A stretch of 64,000 nt of DNA, taken from contig NZ_CP095050.1 in assembly GCF_022921075.1 (NCBI RefSeq), forward strand, positions 930,001 through 994,000, given 5' to 3'. How positions within the stretch are numbered: the stretch's first letter is position 1; each line of letters begins with the position of its first letter. Below are positions 56,581 to 64,000 of the stretch, in pieces. This DNA is from Hymenobacter sp. 5317J-9 (GTDB lineage Bacteria; Bacteroidota; Bacteroidia; Cytophagales; Hymenobacteraceae). The notes beneath the pieces are model-generated. The model had not been told where the DNA came from. It saw only the letters and a list, made by a program, of their open reading frames with translations, and made no database searches. The translations under genes were made by a program, and so were the position numbers.

Positions 56581-57756
56581 TCAGACCAGGATGTGCGGCA
56601 CAAACTCCGATAGGTTGATGATGAGGCCGGCCTCGCGGCGAAAGCCAATGGCGCAGGCCTCGCCGGCCCAGAACACGCCAGCCTGGTAGCGGCGGCCCTG
56701 GGCGTCGGTGGGCAGTTCGGCCCAGCGCTGGTAGAGCTGCGGCTGCTGGCCAAACTCGCCGGGGACTTCGGCACCGGGGCGGCCGTCGGCTTGCACCTCG
56801 GCCACGTTCTGGCCCTCGCGGCCCAGCACGGGCTTGCGCACGTGGTGGCCGGGCAGCGGGCTCAGGCTGGCTTCGAGCAGCAGCGGGTGGTGCGGAAACG
56901 TTTCCCAGAGGTGGGCCAGCAGGGCCTTGCTTTGGAAGAGCAGGGCGTAGGCCGGGTTGGCCATCACCACGTCGCGGGTGAGCTGAAGTTGTACCAGGTC
57001 GGCGGTGAGTTCGGGCTCTTCTTCGGCCAGAATTTCCCAGGGCACCAGCTTGAACAGGAAGTCGAACTTCTGCCACTGGCCGGGCACCGATTCGGCCCAT
57101 ACGCCCCGGTCTTCGCCCTGCACCGATACCGTCATGGCATCCACGGAGCACATAAATACGTCGGCAAAACCGGCCGTGCGAGCCGCTTCGGCCAGCACGG
57201 CGCAGTTGGCTTCGTCCTCGGCGCTGTCGGGCAGGTGCACGAGCAGGAGCGTGGCTTGCCGGTCCTGGTTGAGGGCGCGCCAGTGGCGGAACTGGTCTTC
57301 GAGGCACTCGAACAGGCCGTTGGCCTGGCGTTCATCGTCGGATTGGCCGGCGGCGACCAGGCTGGCCCATTGCACCACGGCGGTTTCGGGCAGGCCGGTG
57401 GCGGTATCGGCGTTAAATTCGAGGAGCTTGGAGCCGTCGGCCGTCAGGGCCATATCGAAGCGTCCGTAGAAGTGCCAGTGCCGCTCGTCGTGCCAGGAGT
57501 GACGCACGGCTTCCCACAGGTTAGCCGGGATAGCCAGTTTGTGCAGCAGCGCATCGGGAATGGGGTCGGGAATGGCTTCCACCAGCATGTCGTAGAGCGT
57601 ATCGGCTGCTTGGAGCAGCGTCTCGGCGTCGGCTTCCGGGAGCAGCACGGCTTCACGGGCCACGTAGTTCTGGCAGGCGTCTTCGATAGCCCAGTCCCAG
57701 CCCAGGGCCTGCACGGCCGGCGCTACGTCGCCAGAGAGGGGGAGAAGGTTAATCAT
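56581..57756 (-). CDS. Glutathionylspermidine-synthase-like ATP-grasp enzyme
   Basis: The 391-residue protein matches the GSP_synth family: HWHFYGRFDMALTADGSKLLEFNADTA near residue 100 and the ATP-site block HVRKPVLGREGQNV near 305. Family members form an amide bond between glutathione-like peptides and polyamines, but bacterial homologues of this short form are mostly uncharacterised and are often next to a DUF350 membrane protein, absent here. The IS5-type element begins about 18 bp upstream of the ATG and probably separates the gene from its promoter. Confidence 0.85.
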   Translation of the reverse strand: MINLLPLSGDVAPAVQALGWDWAIEDACQNYVAREAVLLPEADAETLLQAADTLYDMLVEAIPDPIPDALLHKLAIPANLWEAVRHSWHDERHWHFYGRFDMALTADGSKLLEFNADTATGLPETAVVQWASLVAAGQSDDERQANGLFECLEDQFRHWRALNQDRQATLLLVHLPDSAEDEANCAVLAEAARTAGFADVFMCSVDAMTVSVQGEDRGVWAESVPGQWQKFDFLFKLVPWEILAEEEPELTADLVQLQLTRDVVMANPAYALLFQSKALLAHLWETFPHHPLLLEASLSPLPGHHVRKPVLGREGQNVAEVQADGRPGAEVPGEFGQQPQLYQRWAELPTDAQGRRYQAGVFWAGEACAIGFRREAGLIINLSEFVPHILV

Positions 57757-57774
57757 CTGCGGGGATATAAACTA

Positions 57775-58568
57775 GGAAGTGTTAACAGTAGGTATTAATT
57801 TGGGGTATGGATTATTTGCTCACAGACGCGCAGTGGGCCCGCATCGCGCCGCTGCTGCCGGGTCGGGAAGGCACGAAAGGTGGCCGGGGCCAGGACAACC
57901 GCCGTTTTGTAGAAGCGGTGCTGTGGTTGTTGCGCAACGGCTGCCGCTGGCGTGCCTTGCCGGCCGCGTGGGGCAACTGGCACACAACATACACGCGCTT
58001 CCAGCGCTGGACCGCCTCGGGCGTGTGGGCCCGGGTGCTGGCCGCCGTGCAAGAGGACGACGCGCTGCACACGCTGCTGGTCGACTCGACCACCGTGCGG
58101 GTGCACCAACACGCGAGCGGGGCACGCAAAAAAACGGGCCGCAAGCCCTGGGGCGTAGCCGCGGCGGATTGACCACCAAGCTGCACGCGGTGGCCGACGC
58201 TGGGGGCCGGTTCGTGCGCGGCAGCCTGACAGCCGGCCAGCGCCACGACGCCCCGCAAGCGCTGCCGCTGCTCGACGGGCTGGCCCCGGCCTACCTCGTG
58301 GCCGACCGGGGCTACGATTCCGACCCGCTCGTGGCCACCCTGGCTGCCCGCGGCACCTGTGCCGTGATTCCGCCCCGGTGCAAGCGCCGCTACCCGCGGG
58401 GCTACGACGCGGCGCGTTACGCCCAACGTCACCCCATTGAGCGCCTTTTCAGCCGCCTCAAGCAGTTTCGCCGCGTGGCCACCCGGTATGACAAACTCGA
58501 TGCGCATTTTTTGGCCTTTATTCACCTCGCTGCAACCGTCCTGTGGCTACGCGACTGTTAACACTTCC
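57775..58568 (+). mobile_element. IS5-family insertion sequence (IS427-like)
   Basis: Ends GGAAGTGTTAACAGT (57775-57789) and its exact complement ACTGTTAACACTTCC (58554-58568) form 15-bp perfect terminal inverted repeats. TA flanks both ends (57773-57774 and 58569-58570), a likely target duplication. The 794-bp element holds a transposase in two overlapping frames. The intact ends suggest recent arrival. Confidence 0.92.
57807..58561 (+). CDS. IS5-family transposase made by -1 frameshift
   Basis: The first frame (57807-58172) encodes 121 residues, including RFVEAVLWLLRNGCRWRALP and the first catalytic Asp in LLVDSTTVRVHQH. It continues one base back into the second frame, which encodes GPQALGRSRGGLTTKLHAV, the second Asp in VADRGYDSD, and the Glu in HPIERLFSRLKQF, a complete DDE set. 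The overlap contains a run of seven A (about 58128-58134), the probable slip site. Each half alone lacks part of the active site. The 5' half has family PF13340-type sequence (DUF4096-like), as in many IS5/IS427 elements. Confidence 0.85.
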
Positions 58569-58574
58569 TAGAAC

Positions 58575-58666
58575 GTCATGCAGCGCGCAGCGAAGCATCT
58601 TGGCAGCGCAATACAATCAACTGATTATTGGAGGCGGGCAAGATGCTTCGCTGCGCGCTGCATGAT
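58575..58666. repeat. REPIN-like paired palindrome, copy 12 (compensated arms)
   Basis: Arms GCAGCGCGCAGCGAAG and CTTCGCTGCGCGCTGC carry a matching change from GAGC to GCGC in both arms. It starts 6 bp beyond the IS end. The last base of the outer arm (GAT in place of GAC) is decayed. Confidence 0.88.
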
Positions 58667-58709
58667 AGTCTTTGCCAATTGGTTGCGCCGCGACTTCATT
58701 GCGCCACCA

Positions 58710-59384
58710 TTACCCCCCAAAGCCCCGGAAGCCCCCGCGGCTGCCAAACCCACTGCTACGGCCCGAGGGCGCGCTGCTCCGGAAGCTGGGCCGCGGCGAG
58801 CTGCGCATCGTGGAGCGGCTTTCCTGGATGCCGGCCGTGGGCGTGCGCCGGCCCACGAAGCCCCGGCCGAAGAAGCCGCGGCCCTGGTCCTGGCGCTCGC
58901 GGGCCACGTTGGCGCGCCAGCTTTGGTTGCGTTGGAGCAGGCCGGGGTAGGCGTAGTAGCCGGGGTTGGGGGTGAGGAAGCGGCCGGCCATGTAGCCGAT
59001 GCCGCTCCACATCAGCACGTCCATTAAGCCGGTGCCGTTGGCGCGGTTTTCGGGGTATTGGCGGCTGTAGTCCTGCATCTGGCGCTGCAGGGCCTGGCCT
59101 TGCAGGGTGTCGGTTTTGCCGTCGAAGTGGTGCAGCACGGCGGCCACTTCTTCCTTGCCGGCCGGGCGCTCGGCCGTGATTTTCCACTGGCCGGGCTGCA
59201 CTTCGGTCATCTCCGTCACGACGCCCTGGCTGTAGCTTTCGCCACCCCAGCTGCCTTCGGCGCCGTTGTCGTCGCGGCGGTTGTCGTTGGAGCAGGCGGG
59301 CAGCGTCAGGCCCAAGCTGCTGGCCGCGGCAATCAGCAGCACGTTGCGGCGCCAGTCGCCGAGAAGGTGGAAGTGCTTTTTCAT
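58710..59384 (-). CDS. Lipoprotein of unknown function with Arg/Ser/Gly-rich tail
   Basis: The 224-residue product starts at ATG 59384 and has a lipoprotein signal with lipobox-like LTLPACSND. The mature part has a region of about 70 residues with VVTEMTEVQPGQWKITAE, then a hydrophobic patch (MDVLMWSGIGYMAG), and a low-complexity tail rich in Arg, Ser, Gly and Phe (FGSRGGFRGFGG). This tail could bind nucleic acid, sugar or another protein. No family is recognised. Confidence 0.6.
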   Translation of the reverse strand: MKKHFHLLGDWRRNVLLIAAASSLGLTLPACSNDNRRDDNGAEGSWGGESYSQGVVTEMTEVQPGQWKITAERPAGKEEVAAVLHHFDGKTDTLQGQALQRQMQDYSRQYPENRANGTGLMDVLMWSGIGYMAGRFLTPNPGYYAYPGLLQRNQSWRANVARERQDQGRGFFGRGFVGRRTPTAGIQESRSTMRSSPRPSFRSSAPSGRSSGFGSRGGFRGFGG

Positions 59385-59426
59385 GGCGTGGGCGGGTAAG
59401 GAGGAATTAAGAGTATAGGTCCAGGC

Positions 59427-59909
59427 TTAGAACCACTGGCCCGCCAGCTGCATCAACTGCTCCAACGCGGCCTGGTCGTCGTGGTCGAAATCGTTGAGCT
59501 GGTCGCTGTCGACATCCAGCACGGCCACTACTTGCCCCTTGTTGAAGATGGGCACTACGATTTCCGACTTCGACTCCGAGCTGCAGGCAATGTGGCCGGG
59601 GAAGGCTTCCACGTCGGGCACCAGCAGGGTTTCGGCCCGCGCCCAGCTGGCACCGCACACGCCCTTGCCGTGCCGGATGCGCGTGCAGGCAATGGGGCCC
59701 TGGAACGGCCCCAGCACCAGCTCTTCGCCCTTCACGAGGTAAAAGCCCACCCAGAAAAACCCGAACGCCTGCCGCAGGGCCGCGGCCGTATTGGCGAGGT
59801 TGGCGGTGAGGTCGGACTCGCCGGTGGTGAGGGCTTCGATTTGGGGCAGCAGCTGGCGGTATTGCTCGGCTTTGGTGAGCGTGGTATCGAGGGAGAGGGT
59901 TTCGGCCAT
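59427..59909 (-). CDS. msrC: Free methionine-(R)-sulfoxide reductase (GAF type)
   Basis: This enzyme reduces free methionine-R-sulfoxide to methionine using thioredoxin. The 160-residue GAF protein has FWVGFYLVKGEELVLGPFQG and the three conserved Cys of the family: one in GPIACTRI, one in GKGVCGASW and one in HIACSSESKSEIVVPI. It is a small cytoplasmic protein in an oxidative-stress context with the catalase downstream. Confidence 0.9.
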   Translation of the reverse strand: MAETLSLDTTLTKAEQYRQLLPQIEALTTGESDLTANLANTAAALRQAFGFFWVGFYLVKGEELVLGPFQGPIACTRIRHGKGVCGASWARAETLLVPDVEAFPGHIACSSESKSEIVVPIFNKGQVVAVLDVDSDQLNDFDHDDQAALEQLMQLAGQWF

Positions 59910-60012
59910 GGTTACGAATGCAAAGTCGGGACTCGCGGAATGTTGGAAGGCAAATGATTAATCGGGAAGAGGCGCCAGCCATTACAGGCATTACGGCGAT
60001 GAACGTGGGCGG

Positions 60013-61047
60013 CTACTCGTTCACGTACCAGAACAACTCATCGGGGCCAACGTTCGTGCGGCTGCGCAGGCCACTGAACCCGATGCGCGGCGCCGCAATG
60101 CCCTGGCCCAGCTTGGTGGGCGCGCGGAACACTCGGATTTCGTCCCACAAGCCCGCTTGCAATAAGGCATTGAGCACCGTGGGGCCGCCTTCCACCAGCA
60201 CCGACTGCACCTGCCGTTGGTGGAGGTCGGCCAGCATTTGCGGGATGAGGTCATCGGCCTCCGACAGGGTCACGAGGTCGAGGTTGGCTTTGTGGTAGGG
60301 CTGGCGGTAGGTGTAGATGAGTGTGGGCTGGGAGCCGTCGAGCAGGTTGTGCGTGGGCGGCAGGCTGAGGTTTTTGTCGATGACGAGGCGGGTGGGCTGG
60401 GGCCCGGGCCAGTCGCGCACGCTCAGGCGCGGGTTGTCGTGCAGGGCCGTGCGCGTGCCCACCAGAATGGCCTGCTCCTCGGCCCGCCACTGGTGCGTGA
60501 GCAGGTTGGCCTGCGGCGAGCTGATGCGGATGGGCTGGAAGTACTTGCCGGCCAGAAAGCCGTCGGCGGTTTCGGCCCATTTCAGCACCAGGTAAGGCCG
60601 CTTCTTTTCGTGGAAGGTGAAGAAGCGCCGGTTCAGCCAGCGGCCTTCGGGGGCCAGCAGGCCGGTTTCGACGCGCACGCCGGCGGCGCGCAGCTTTTCC
60701 AGGCCGCGCCCGTCCACCAGCGGGAAGGGGTCCTCGTTGCACACCACCACTTCGGGCACGCCCTTGGCAATGAGCAGGTCGGCGCAGGGCGGCGTTTTGC
60801 CGTGGTGGGCGCAGGGCTCCAGCGTCACGTACACGCGGGACTGCTTCAGCAATTCCGGGTCGGCCACGGCAGCCAGGGCGTTTACTTCGGCATGGGGACC
60901 GCCGTACTGCTCGTGCCAGCCCTCGCCGATGATGCGGCCCTGGTGCGTCACTACGCAGCCTACCAAGGGGTTGGGCCGGGCGTAGCCGGTGCCGAGGTGA
61001 GCCAGCTGCAGCGCGCGGCTCATGCAGGAAACGTCGTCGATTTTCAT
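60013..61047 (-). CDS. ribD: Bifunctional riboflavin biosynthesis protein RibD
   Basis: RibD deaminates and reduces the pyrimidine precursor of riboflavin. The N-terminal deaminase has PNPLVGCVV, GPHAEVNAL (zinc His) and the PCAHHGKTPPC Cys pair. The C-terminal reductase (about 150-344) has LVLKWAETADGFLAG and SVLVEGGPTVLNALL. Length 344 fits. ATG 61047 follows a TACCTTCG octamer on the minus strand (61060-61053), 5 bp away. prmC is divergent, 55 bp away. Confidence 0.93.
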   Translation of the reverse strand: MKIDDVSCMSRALQLAHLGTGYARPNPLVGCVVTHQGRIIGEGWHEQYGGPHAEVNALAAVADPELLKQSRVYVTLEPCAHHGKTPPCADLLIAKGVPEVVVCNEDPFPLVDGRGLEKLRAAGVRVETGLLAPEGRWLNRRFFTFHEKKRPYLVLKWAETADGFLAGKYFQPIRISSPQANLLTHQWRAEEQAILVGTRTALHDNPRLSVRDWPGPQPTRLVIDKNLSLPPTHNLLDGSQPTLIYTYRQPYHKANLDLVTLSEADDLIPQMLADLHQRQVQSVLVEGGPTVLNALLQAGLWDEIRVFRAPTKLGQGIAAPRIGFSGLRSRTNVGPDELFWYVNE

Positions 61048-61052
61048 TGGGG

Positions 61053-61060
61053 CGAAGGTA
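61053..61060 (-). promoter_or_regulatory. -7-like octamer for ribD (TACCTTCG)
   Basis: On the minus strand, TACCTTCG lies 5 bp before the ribD ATG, one base from the TAnnTTTG consensus. It is paired with a divergent octamer at 61090-61097. Confidence 0.4.
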
Positions 61061-61089
61061 GGAACGGGGCCGTGGCTGAGCCCGCCGCC

Positions 61090-61097
61090 TACCTTTG
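61090..61097 (+). promoter_or_regulatory. -7 promoter element for prmC (TACCTTTG)
   Basis: An exact TAnnTTTG match, 5 bp before ATG 61103, so the transcript is probably leaderless or almost so. Confidence 0.5.
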
Positions 61098-61102
61098 CGC
61101 CG

Positions 61103-61960
61103 ATGACCATTCGCCACTTCACCACCGCTTTGGCCGAGGCCCTAAACGCCGTGTACCCGTCCCGCGAAGCCGAAAGCATTGCGGCCCTTGTGGCAGAGCA
61201 CCTGCTCGGCGCCACGCCGCTGCAGCGCCTGATGCGGGCGCAGGAGCCCGTGCCGGAAACTGCCCTGGCGGCCCTCCCGGCCCTGCAAACCCGCCTGCTG
61301 GCCCACGAGCCGGTGCAATACGTGCTGGGCGTGGCCCACTTCGCCGACATGGAGCTGGAAGTGACGCCCGCCACCCTCATTCCGCGCCCCGAAACTGAAG
61401 AGTTGGTGCAGCTCATTGCCCAGGAGCAGCACGGACGGCGCGGCCTGTCGGTGCTCGACGTGGGCACCGGCTCGGGCTGCCTGGCGCTGGCGCTGGCCCG
61501 CGACCTGCCCGATTCGGCGGTGCTGGCCGTGGATATTTCGGCCGAAGCCCTGGCCGTGGCCCGGCGCAATGCCGCCCGCTACGGCCCGGCCGTGGCTTTT
61601 CAGCAAGTCGACATTCTGCGAAGCCCGCCCGCGGGCCTGGCTGCCGGCACCCTCGATGTGCTGGTAAGCAACCCGCCCTACGTGCGCGAAAGCGAGCGCC
61701 CCCAGATGCGCGAAAACGTGCTGGCTTGGGAGCCGGCCACGGCCCTGTTCGTGCCCGATGAGGACCCGCTGCTGTTCTACCGCCGCCTCGTCCAGCTGGG
61801 CCACGAGCTGTTGCGCCCGGGCGGCGCCATCTACTTCGAAATCAACGAAGCCCTGGGCCCGGAAACCGCCGACCTGCTCACGCAGCGCGGGTTTGCTGGG
61901 GTACGCGTGCAGGCTGATATGTTCGGGAAGGTGCGAATGGTGCGGGGGGAGAGGAGCTAG
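61103..61960 (+). CDS. prmC: Peptide chain release factor N5-glutamine methyltransferase
   Basis: PrmC methylates the Gln of the GGQ motif in release factors. The 285-residue protein has an N-terminal helical domain, then IPRPETEELV, the SAM-binding LDVGTGSGCLALALA, and the catalytic VSNPPYVRESE (NPPY). ATG 61103 (MTIRHFTTAL) matches the family start; the frame is open upstream but overlaps ribD. Divergent from ribD, with its own octamer. Confidence 0.93.
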   Translation: MTIRHFTTALAEALNAVYPSREAESIAALVAEHLLGATPLQRLMRAQEPVPETALAALPALQTRLLAHEPVQYVLGVAHFADMELEVTPATLIPRPETEELVQLIAQEQHGRRGLSVLDVGTGSGCLALALARDLPDSAVLAVDISAEALAVARRNAARYGPAVAFQQVDILRSPPAGLAAGTLDVLVSNPPYVRESERPQMRENVLAWEPATALFVPDEDPLLFYRRLVQLGHELLRPGGAIYFEINEALGPETADLLTQRGFAGVRVQADMFGKVRMVRGERS

Positions 61961-61965
61961 CACGG

Positions 61966-61995
61966 CCCCGGTCTGATGGCGCAGCCGTCGGGCTG
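61966..61995. repeat. Decayed fragment of palindrome family C
   Basis: CGGTCTGATGGCGCAGCCGT is similar to the family C arm (CGGTCCGACGGCGCAGCCGT) with two changes. The rest of the 61961-62256 gap has no supported gene. Confidence 0.5.
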
Positions 61996-62256
61996 GGGCT
62001 TGATTAACCAGTCGCTTTTTGCAGTAGGCGCCGCCTGTTACGAGCCGGCCGGCCCGGCCCGCGGGCACGGGCCCAAGCCACAGGCTGCCAGCTTTTCAGG
62101 TATGGCTAAAGTGCTGTTTTTTGGGGTGATTGGCTTTGCGCGGCAGCTCGGCGCTAATGACGGTATAAGCAAAATCTATCGAACGCCGGCCCGGCTTCTG
62201 GCGTTCTTTGCGCAGCAAACCGACATTTTCTTTCCACTATCTAGCACATTCTTTCT

Positions 62257-63915
62257 ATGAGCGAACAGCAAAATCCCACGTCGGGCGACGGCACGGGCAC
62301 GGCCGTGAACGGCGCGGGCACCGCGCAGGACGGCCGCTTGGCTTCCGGCGAAAACGCCCAGACCCTGACCACCCGCCAAGGCCACCCCCTCACTAACAAC
62401 CAAAACACCCGCACCGTGGGCAACCGCGGCCCGGCCACGCTGGAGAACTACCAGTTCATTGAGAAAATCAGCCACTTCGACCGAGAGCGCGTGCCCGAGC
62501 GTGTGGTGCATGCCCGCGGCGCCGGCGCTCACGGCGTGTTCGAAGCCTACGGCAAGGTGGGCGACGAGGCCATTGAGAAGTACACCCGGGCCAAGCTCTT
62601 CAACACCAAGGGCAAGGAGACGCCGGTGTTTGTGCGCTTCAGCACAGTGGGCCACGGCGGCCACTCGCCCGAAACCCTGCGCGACCCGCGCGGCTTCGCG
62701 GTGAAATTCTACACCGAAGACGGCAATTGGGACCTGGTGGGCAACAACCTGAAGGTGTTCTTCATCCGCGACGCCATGAAGTTCCCAGACCTCATTCACT
62801 CGCAGAAGCCTGACCCGGTGCACAACCGCCAGACCGGCGAGCGCATCTTTGACTTCATCTCGAACACGCCGGAAGCCATGCACATGGTGAGCTTCCTGTT
62901 CTCGCCCTGGGGCATTCCGGCCAACTACCGCCAGATGCAGGGCTCGGGCGTGAACACCTACAAGTGGGTGAACGCCAACGGCGACGCCGTGCTGGTGAAA
63001 TACCACTGGGAGCCGCAGCAGGGCGTGAAAAACCTGACCGCCAGCGAAGCCGAAGCCATTCAGGCCAAGAACTTCAACCACGCCACGCAAGACCTGTTCG
63101 AGAACATCGAGAAGGGCAACTTCCCCAAGTGGGAGCTGCGCGTGCAGATGATGAGCGACGACGAGCACCCGGAGCTGGACTTCGACCCGCTCGACGACAC
63201 CAAAATCTGGCCCGAAGACCAGTTTCCGCACCTGCCCGTGGGCATGATGACGCTGAACCGCAACCCCGAAAACTACTTCGCCGAGGTAGAGCAGTCGGCG
63301 TTCGGCACAGGTGTGCTGGTGGACGGCCTCGATTTCTCCGACGACAAGATGCTGCAGGGGCGCACGTTCTCGTATTCCGACACGCAGCGCTACCGCGTGG
63401 GCACCAACTACTTGCAGCTGCCCATCAACGCGCCCAAAAAGCACGTGGCCACCAACCAGCGCGACGGCCAGATGGCCTACCACATGGACTCGGCCCCCGG
63501 CCAGAACAACCACATCAATTACGAACCCAGCTCGCTGAACGGCCTGAAGGAGGCGCCCCGCACGGCGCCCGACCACATGCCGCAGTACAACGGCCGCCTG
63601 ATGCGCCAGACCATCGACCGCCAGAACAACTTCAAGCAAGCCGGGGAGCGCTACCGCCTGCACGAAGACTGGGAGCGCGACGACCTCATCAGCAACATGG
63701 TGGGCGCCCTCGCCACCGCCAACCGCACCGTGAGCGACAAGATGGTGGAGCTGTGCACCAACTGCGACGCCGACTGGGGCAAGCGCCTAGCCGACGGCCT
63801 AGCCGCGGCCCGCGGTGGCCAGGCTGCCGAAGGCGGCAACCAGTACAACGAAGCCAAAGGCTCGAAAGCTGCTGCCGAAGCTGAGGCAGTGGCTCACGAC
63901 GCCAAGCCGTACTAA
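62257..63915 (+). CDS. Heme catalase
   Basis: The 552-residue protein is a typical monofunctional catalase that converts hydrogen peroxide to water and oxygen. The distal His is in [11 protein letters not shown] (His 85), the distal Asn region in [17 protein letters not shown], and the proximal heme Tyr is Tyr 373 in [14 protein letters not shown]. An acidic, disordered N-terminus of about 60 residues and an Ala-rich C-terminal tail are extra. Length is near the small-subunit catalases rather than the 700-residue type. A long palindromic terminator follows. Confidence 0.95.
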   Translation: MSEQQNPTSGDGTGTAVNGAGTAQDGRLASGENAQTLTTRQGHPLTNNQNTRTVGNRGPATLENYQFIEKISHFDRERVPERVVHARGAGAHGVFEAYGKVGDEAIEKYTRAKLFNTKGKETPVFVRFSTVGHGGHSPETLRDPRGFAVKFYTEDGNWDLVGNNLKVFFIRDAMKFPDLIHSQKPDPVHNRQTGERIFDFISNTPEAMHMVSFLFSPWGIPANYRQMQGSGVNTYKWVNANGDAVLVKYHWEPQQGVKNLTASEAEAIQAKNFNHATQDLFENIEKGNFPKWELRVQMMSDDEHPELDFDPLDDTKIWPEDQFPHLPVGMMTLNRNPENYFAEVEQSAFGTGVLVDGLDFSDDKMLQGRTFSYSDTQRYRVGTNYLQLPINAPKKHVATNQRDGQMAYHMDSAPGQNNHINYEPSSLNGLKEAPRTAPDHMPQYNGRLMRQTIDRQNNFKQAGERYRLHEDWERDDLISNMVGALATANRTVSDKMVELCTNCDADWGKRLADGLAAARGGQAAEGGNQYNEAKGSKAAAEAEAVAHDAKPY

Positions 63916-63917
63916 CT

Positions 63918-63985
63918 CCGATTAGCCAGGCAACAAAAAAGGGCTCCCGGCATCGGGAGCCCTTTTTTGTTGCCTGGCTAATCGG
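63918..63985. terminator. Perfect 32-bp-arm palindromic terminator after the catalase
   Basis: CCGATTAGCCAGGCAACAAA at the left is exactly complementary to the right arm, with the loop GCAT. GGGCTCCCG/CGGGAGCCC plus A and T runs make it a bidirectional terminator. Confidence 0.9.
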
Positions 63986-64000
63986 TTATTTCTGCACTTC

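Noticed and set aside
58130-58175. The IS5 transposase frame change as a mutation
   Set aside because: A -1 shift at a seven-A run inside this protein family is a known expression strategy, and both frames are otherwise intact.
61976-62260. A 94-residue plus-strand frame before the catalase
   Set aside because: It contains a decayed repeat fragment and overlaps the catalase start; no family pattern.

Overview
The window is high-GC DNA from a Bacteroidota genome, most likely a Hymenobacter or close Cytophagales relative. Evidence: a C-terminal type IX secretion (T9SS) sorting domain, a TonB-receptor/DUF4249 locus, Bacteroidota -7 elements (TAnnTTTG) instead of Shine-Dalgarno sites, many GTG/TTG starts, and dense palindromic repeats between genes. 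Assignments come from reading motifs in the sequence; no database search was run.

Layout. 1-2.1 kb: a small secreted protein whose natural start is out of frame across a 15-C tract, then a T9SS cargo protein. 2.3-4.1 kb: a DUF2007/zinc-ribbon protein, a lipoprotein and a TPR protein. 4.2-9.1 kb: metH and metF behind a SAM-I riboswitch. 9.2-16.6 kb: molybdenum-cofactor genes (moeA, moaC, a mobA-like fusion, moaE, moaD, moaA) interleaved with a PRISE-like reductase and an outer-membrane barrel. 16.8-26.6 kb: a hybrid histidine kinase, two MFS carriers, a cupin/SDR pair, a MOT1-like molybdate transporter and a DctA symporter. 26.8-27.7 kb: fdhD, frameshifted. 27.7-34.9 kb: a TonB-receptor locus with a DUF4249 lipoprotein and a large MG2/plug protein. 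35-38.1 kb: a small conserved protein and a YdeP/FdhF-type molybdoenzyme. 38.1-44.4 kb: hemA, an EamA exporter, a REP-associated tyrosine transposase (RAYT), a response regulator, a PAS kinase and a small secreted protein. 44.5-51.6 kb: an amino-acid permease, envelope proteins, an AttH/CrtC-like lipoprotein, a histidine kinase and dusB. 51.9-57.8 kb: a CPBP protease, cdsA, glutamate dehydrogenase, psd and a glutathionylspermidine-synthase-like enzyme. 57.8-58.6 kb: an IS5-family element. 58.7-63.9 kb: a lipoprotein, fRMsr, ribD, prmC and a catalase.

How genes work together. The molybdenum theme spans the left half: molybdate import (MOT1-like), cofactor synthesis (MoaA/C/D/E, MoeA), possible nucleotide attachment (MobA-like), sulfur delivery (FdhD) and a target enzyme (YdeP/FdhF-like). 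metH and metF form a SAM-controlled methionine/one-carbon unit. cdsA and psd belong to phosphatidylethanolamine synthesis.

The most striking non-coding feature is a family of about 100-bp paired palindromes, 12 copies in 64 kb, whose two arms vary together. They are probably REPINs mobilised by the RAYT, which has a copy 19 bp from its stop codon. Several unrelated palindrome families also sit at gene edges, and one supplies the metH stop codon.
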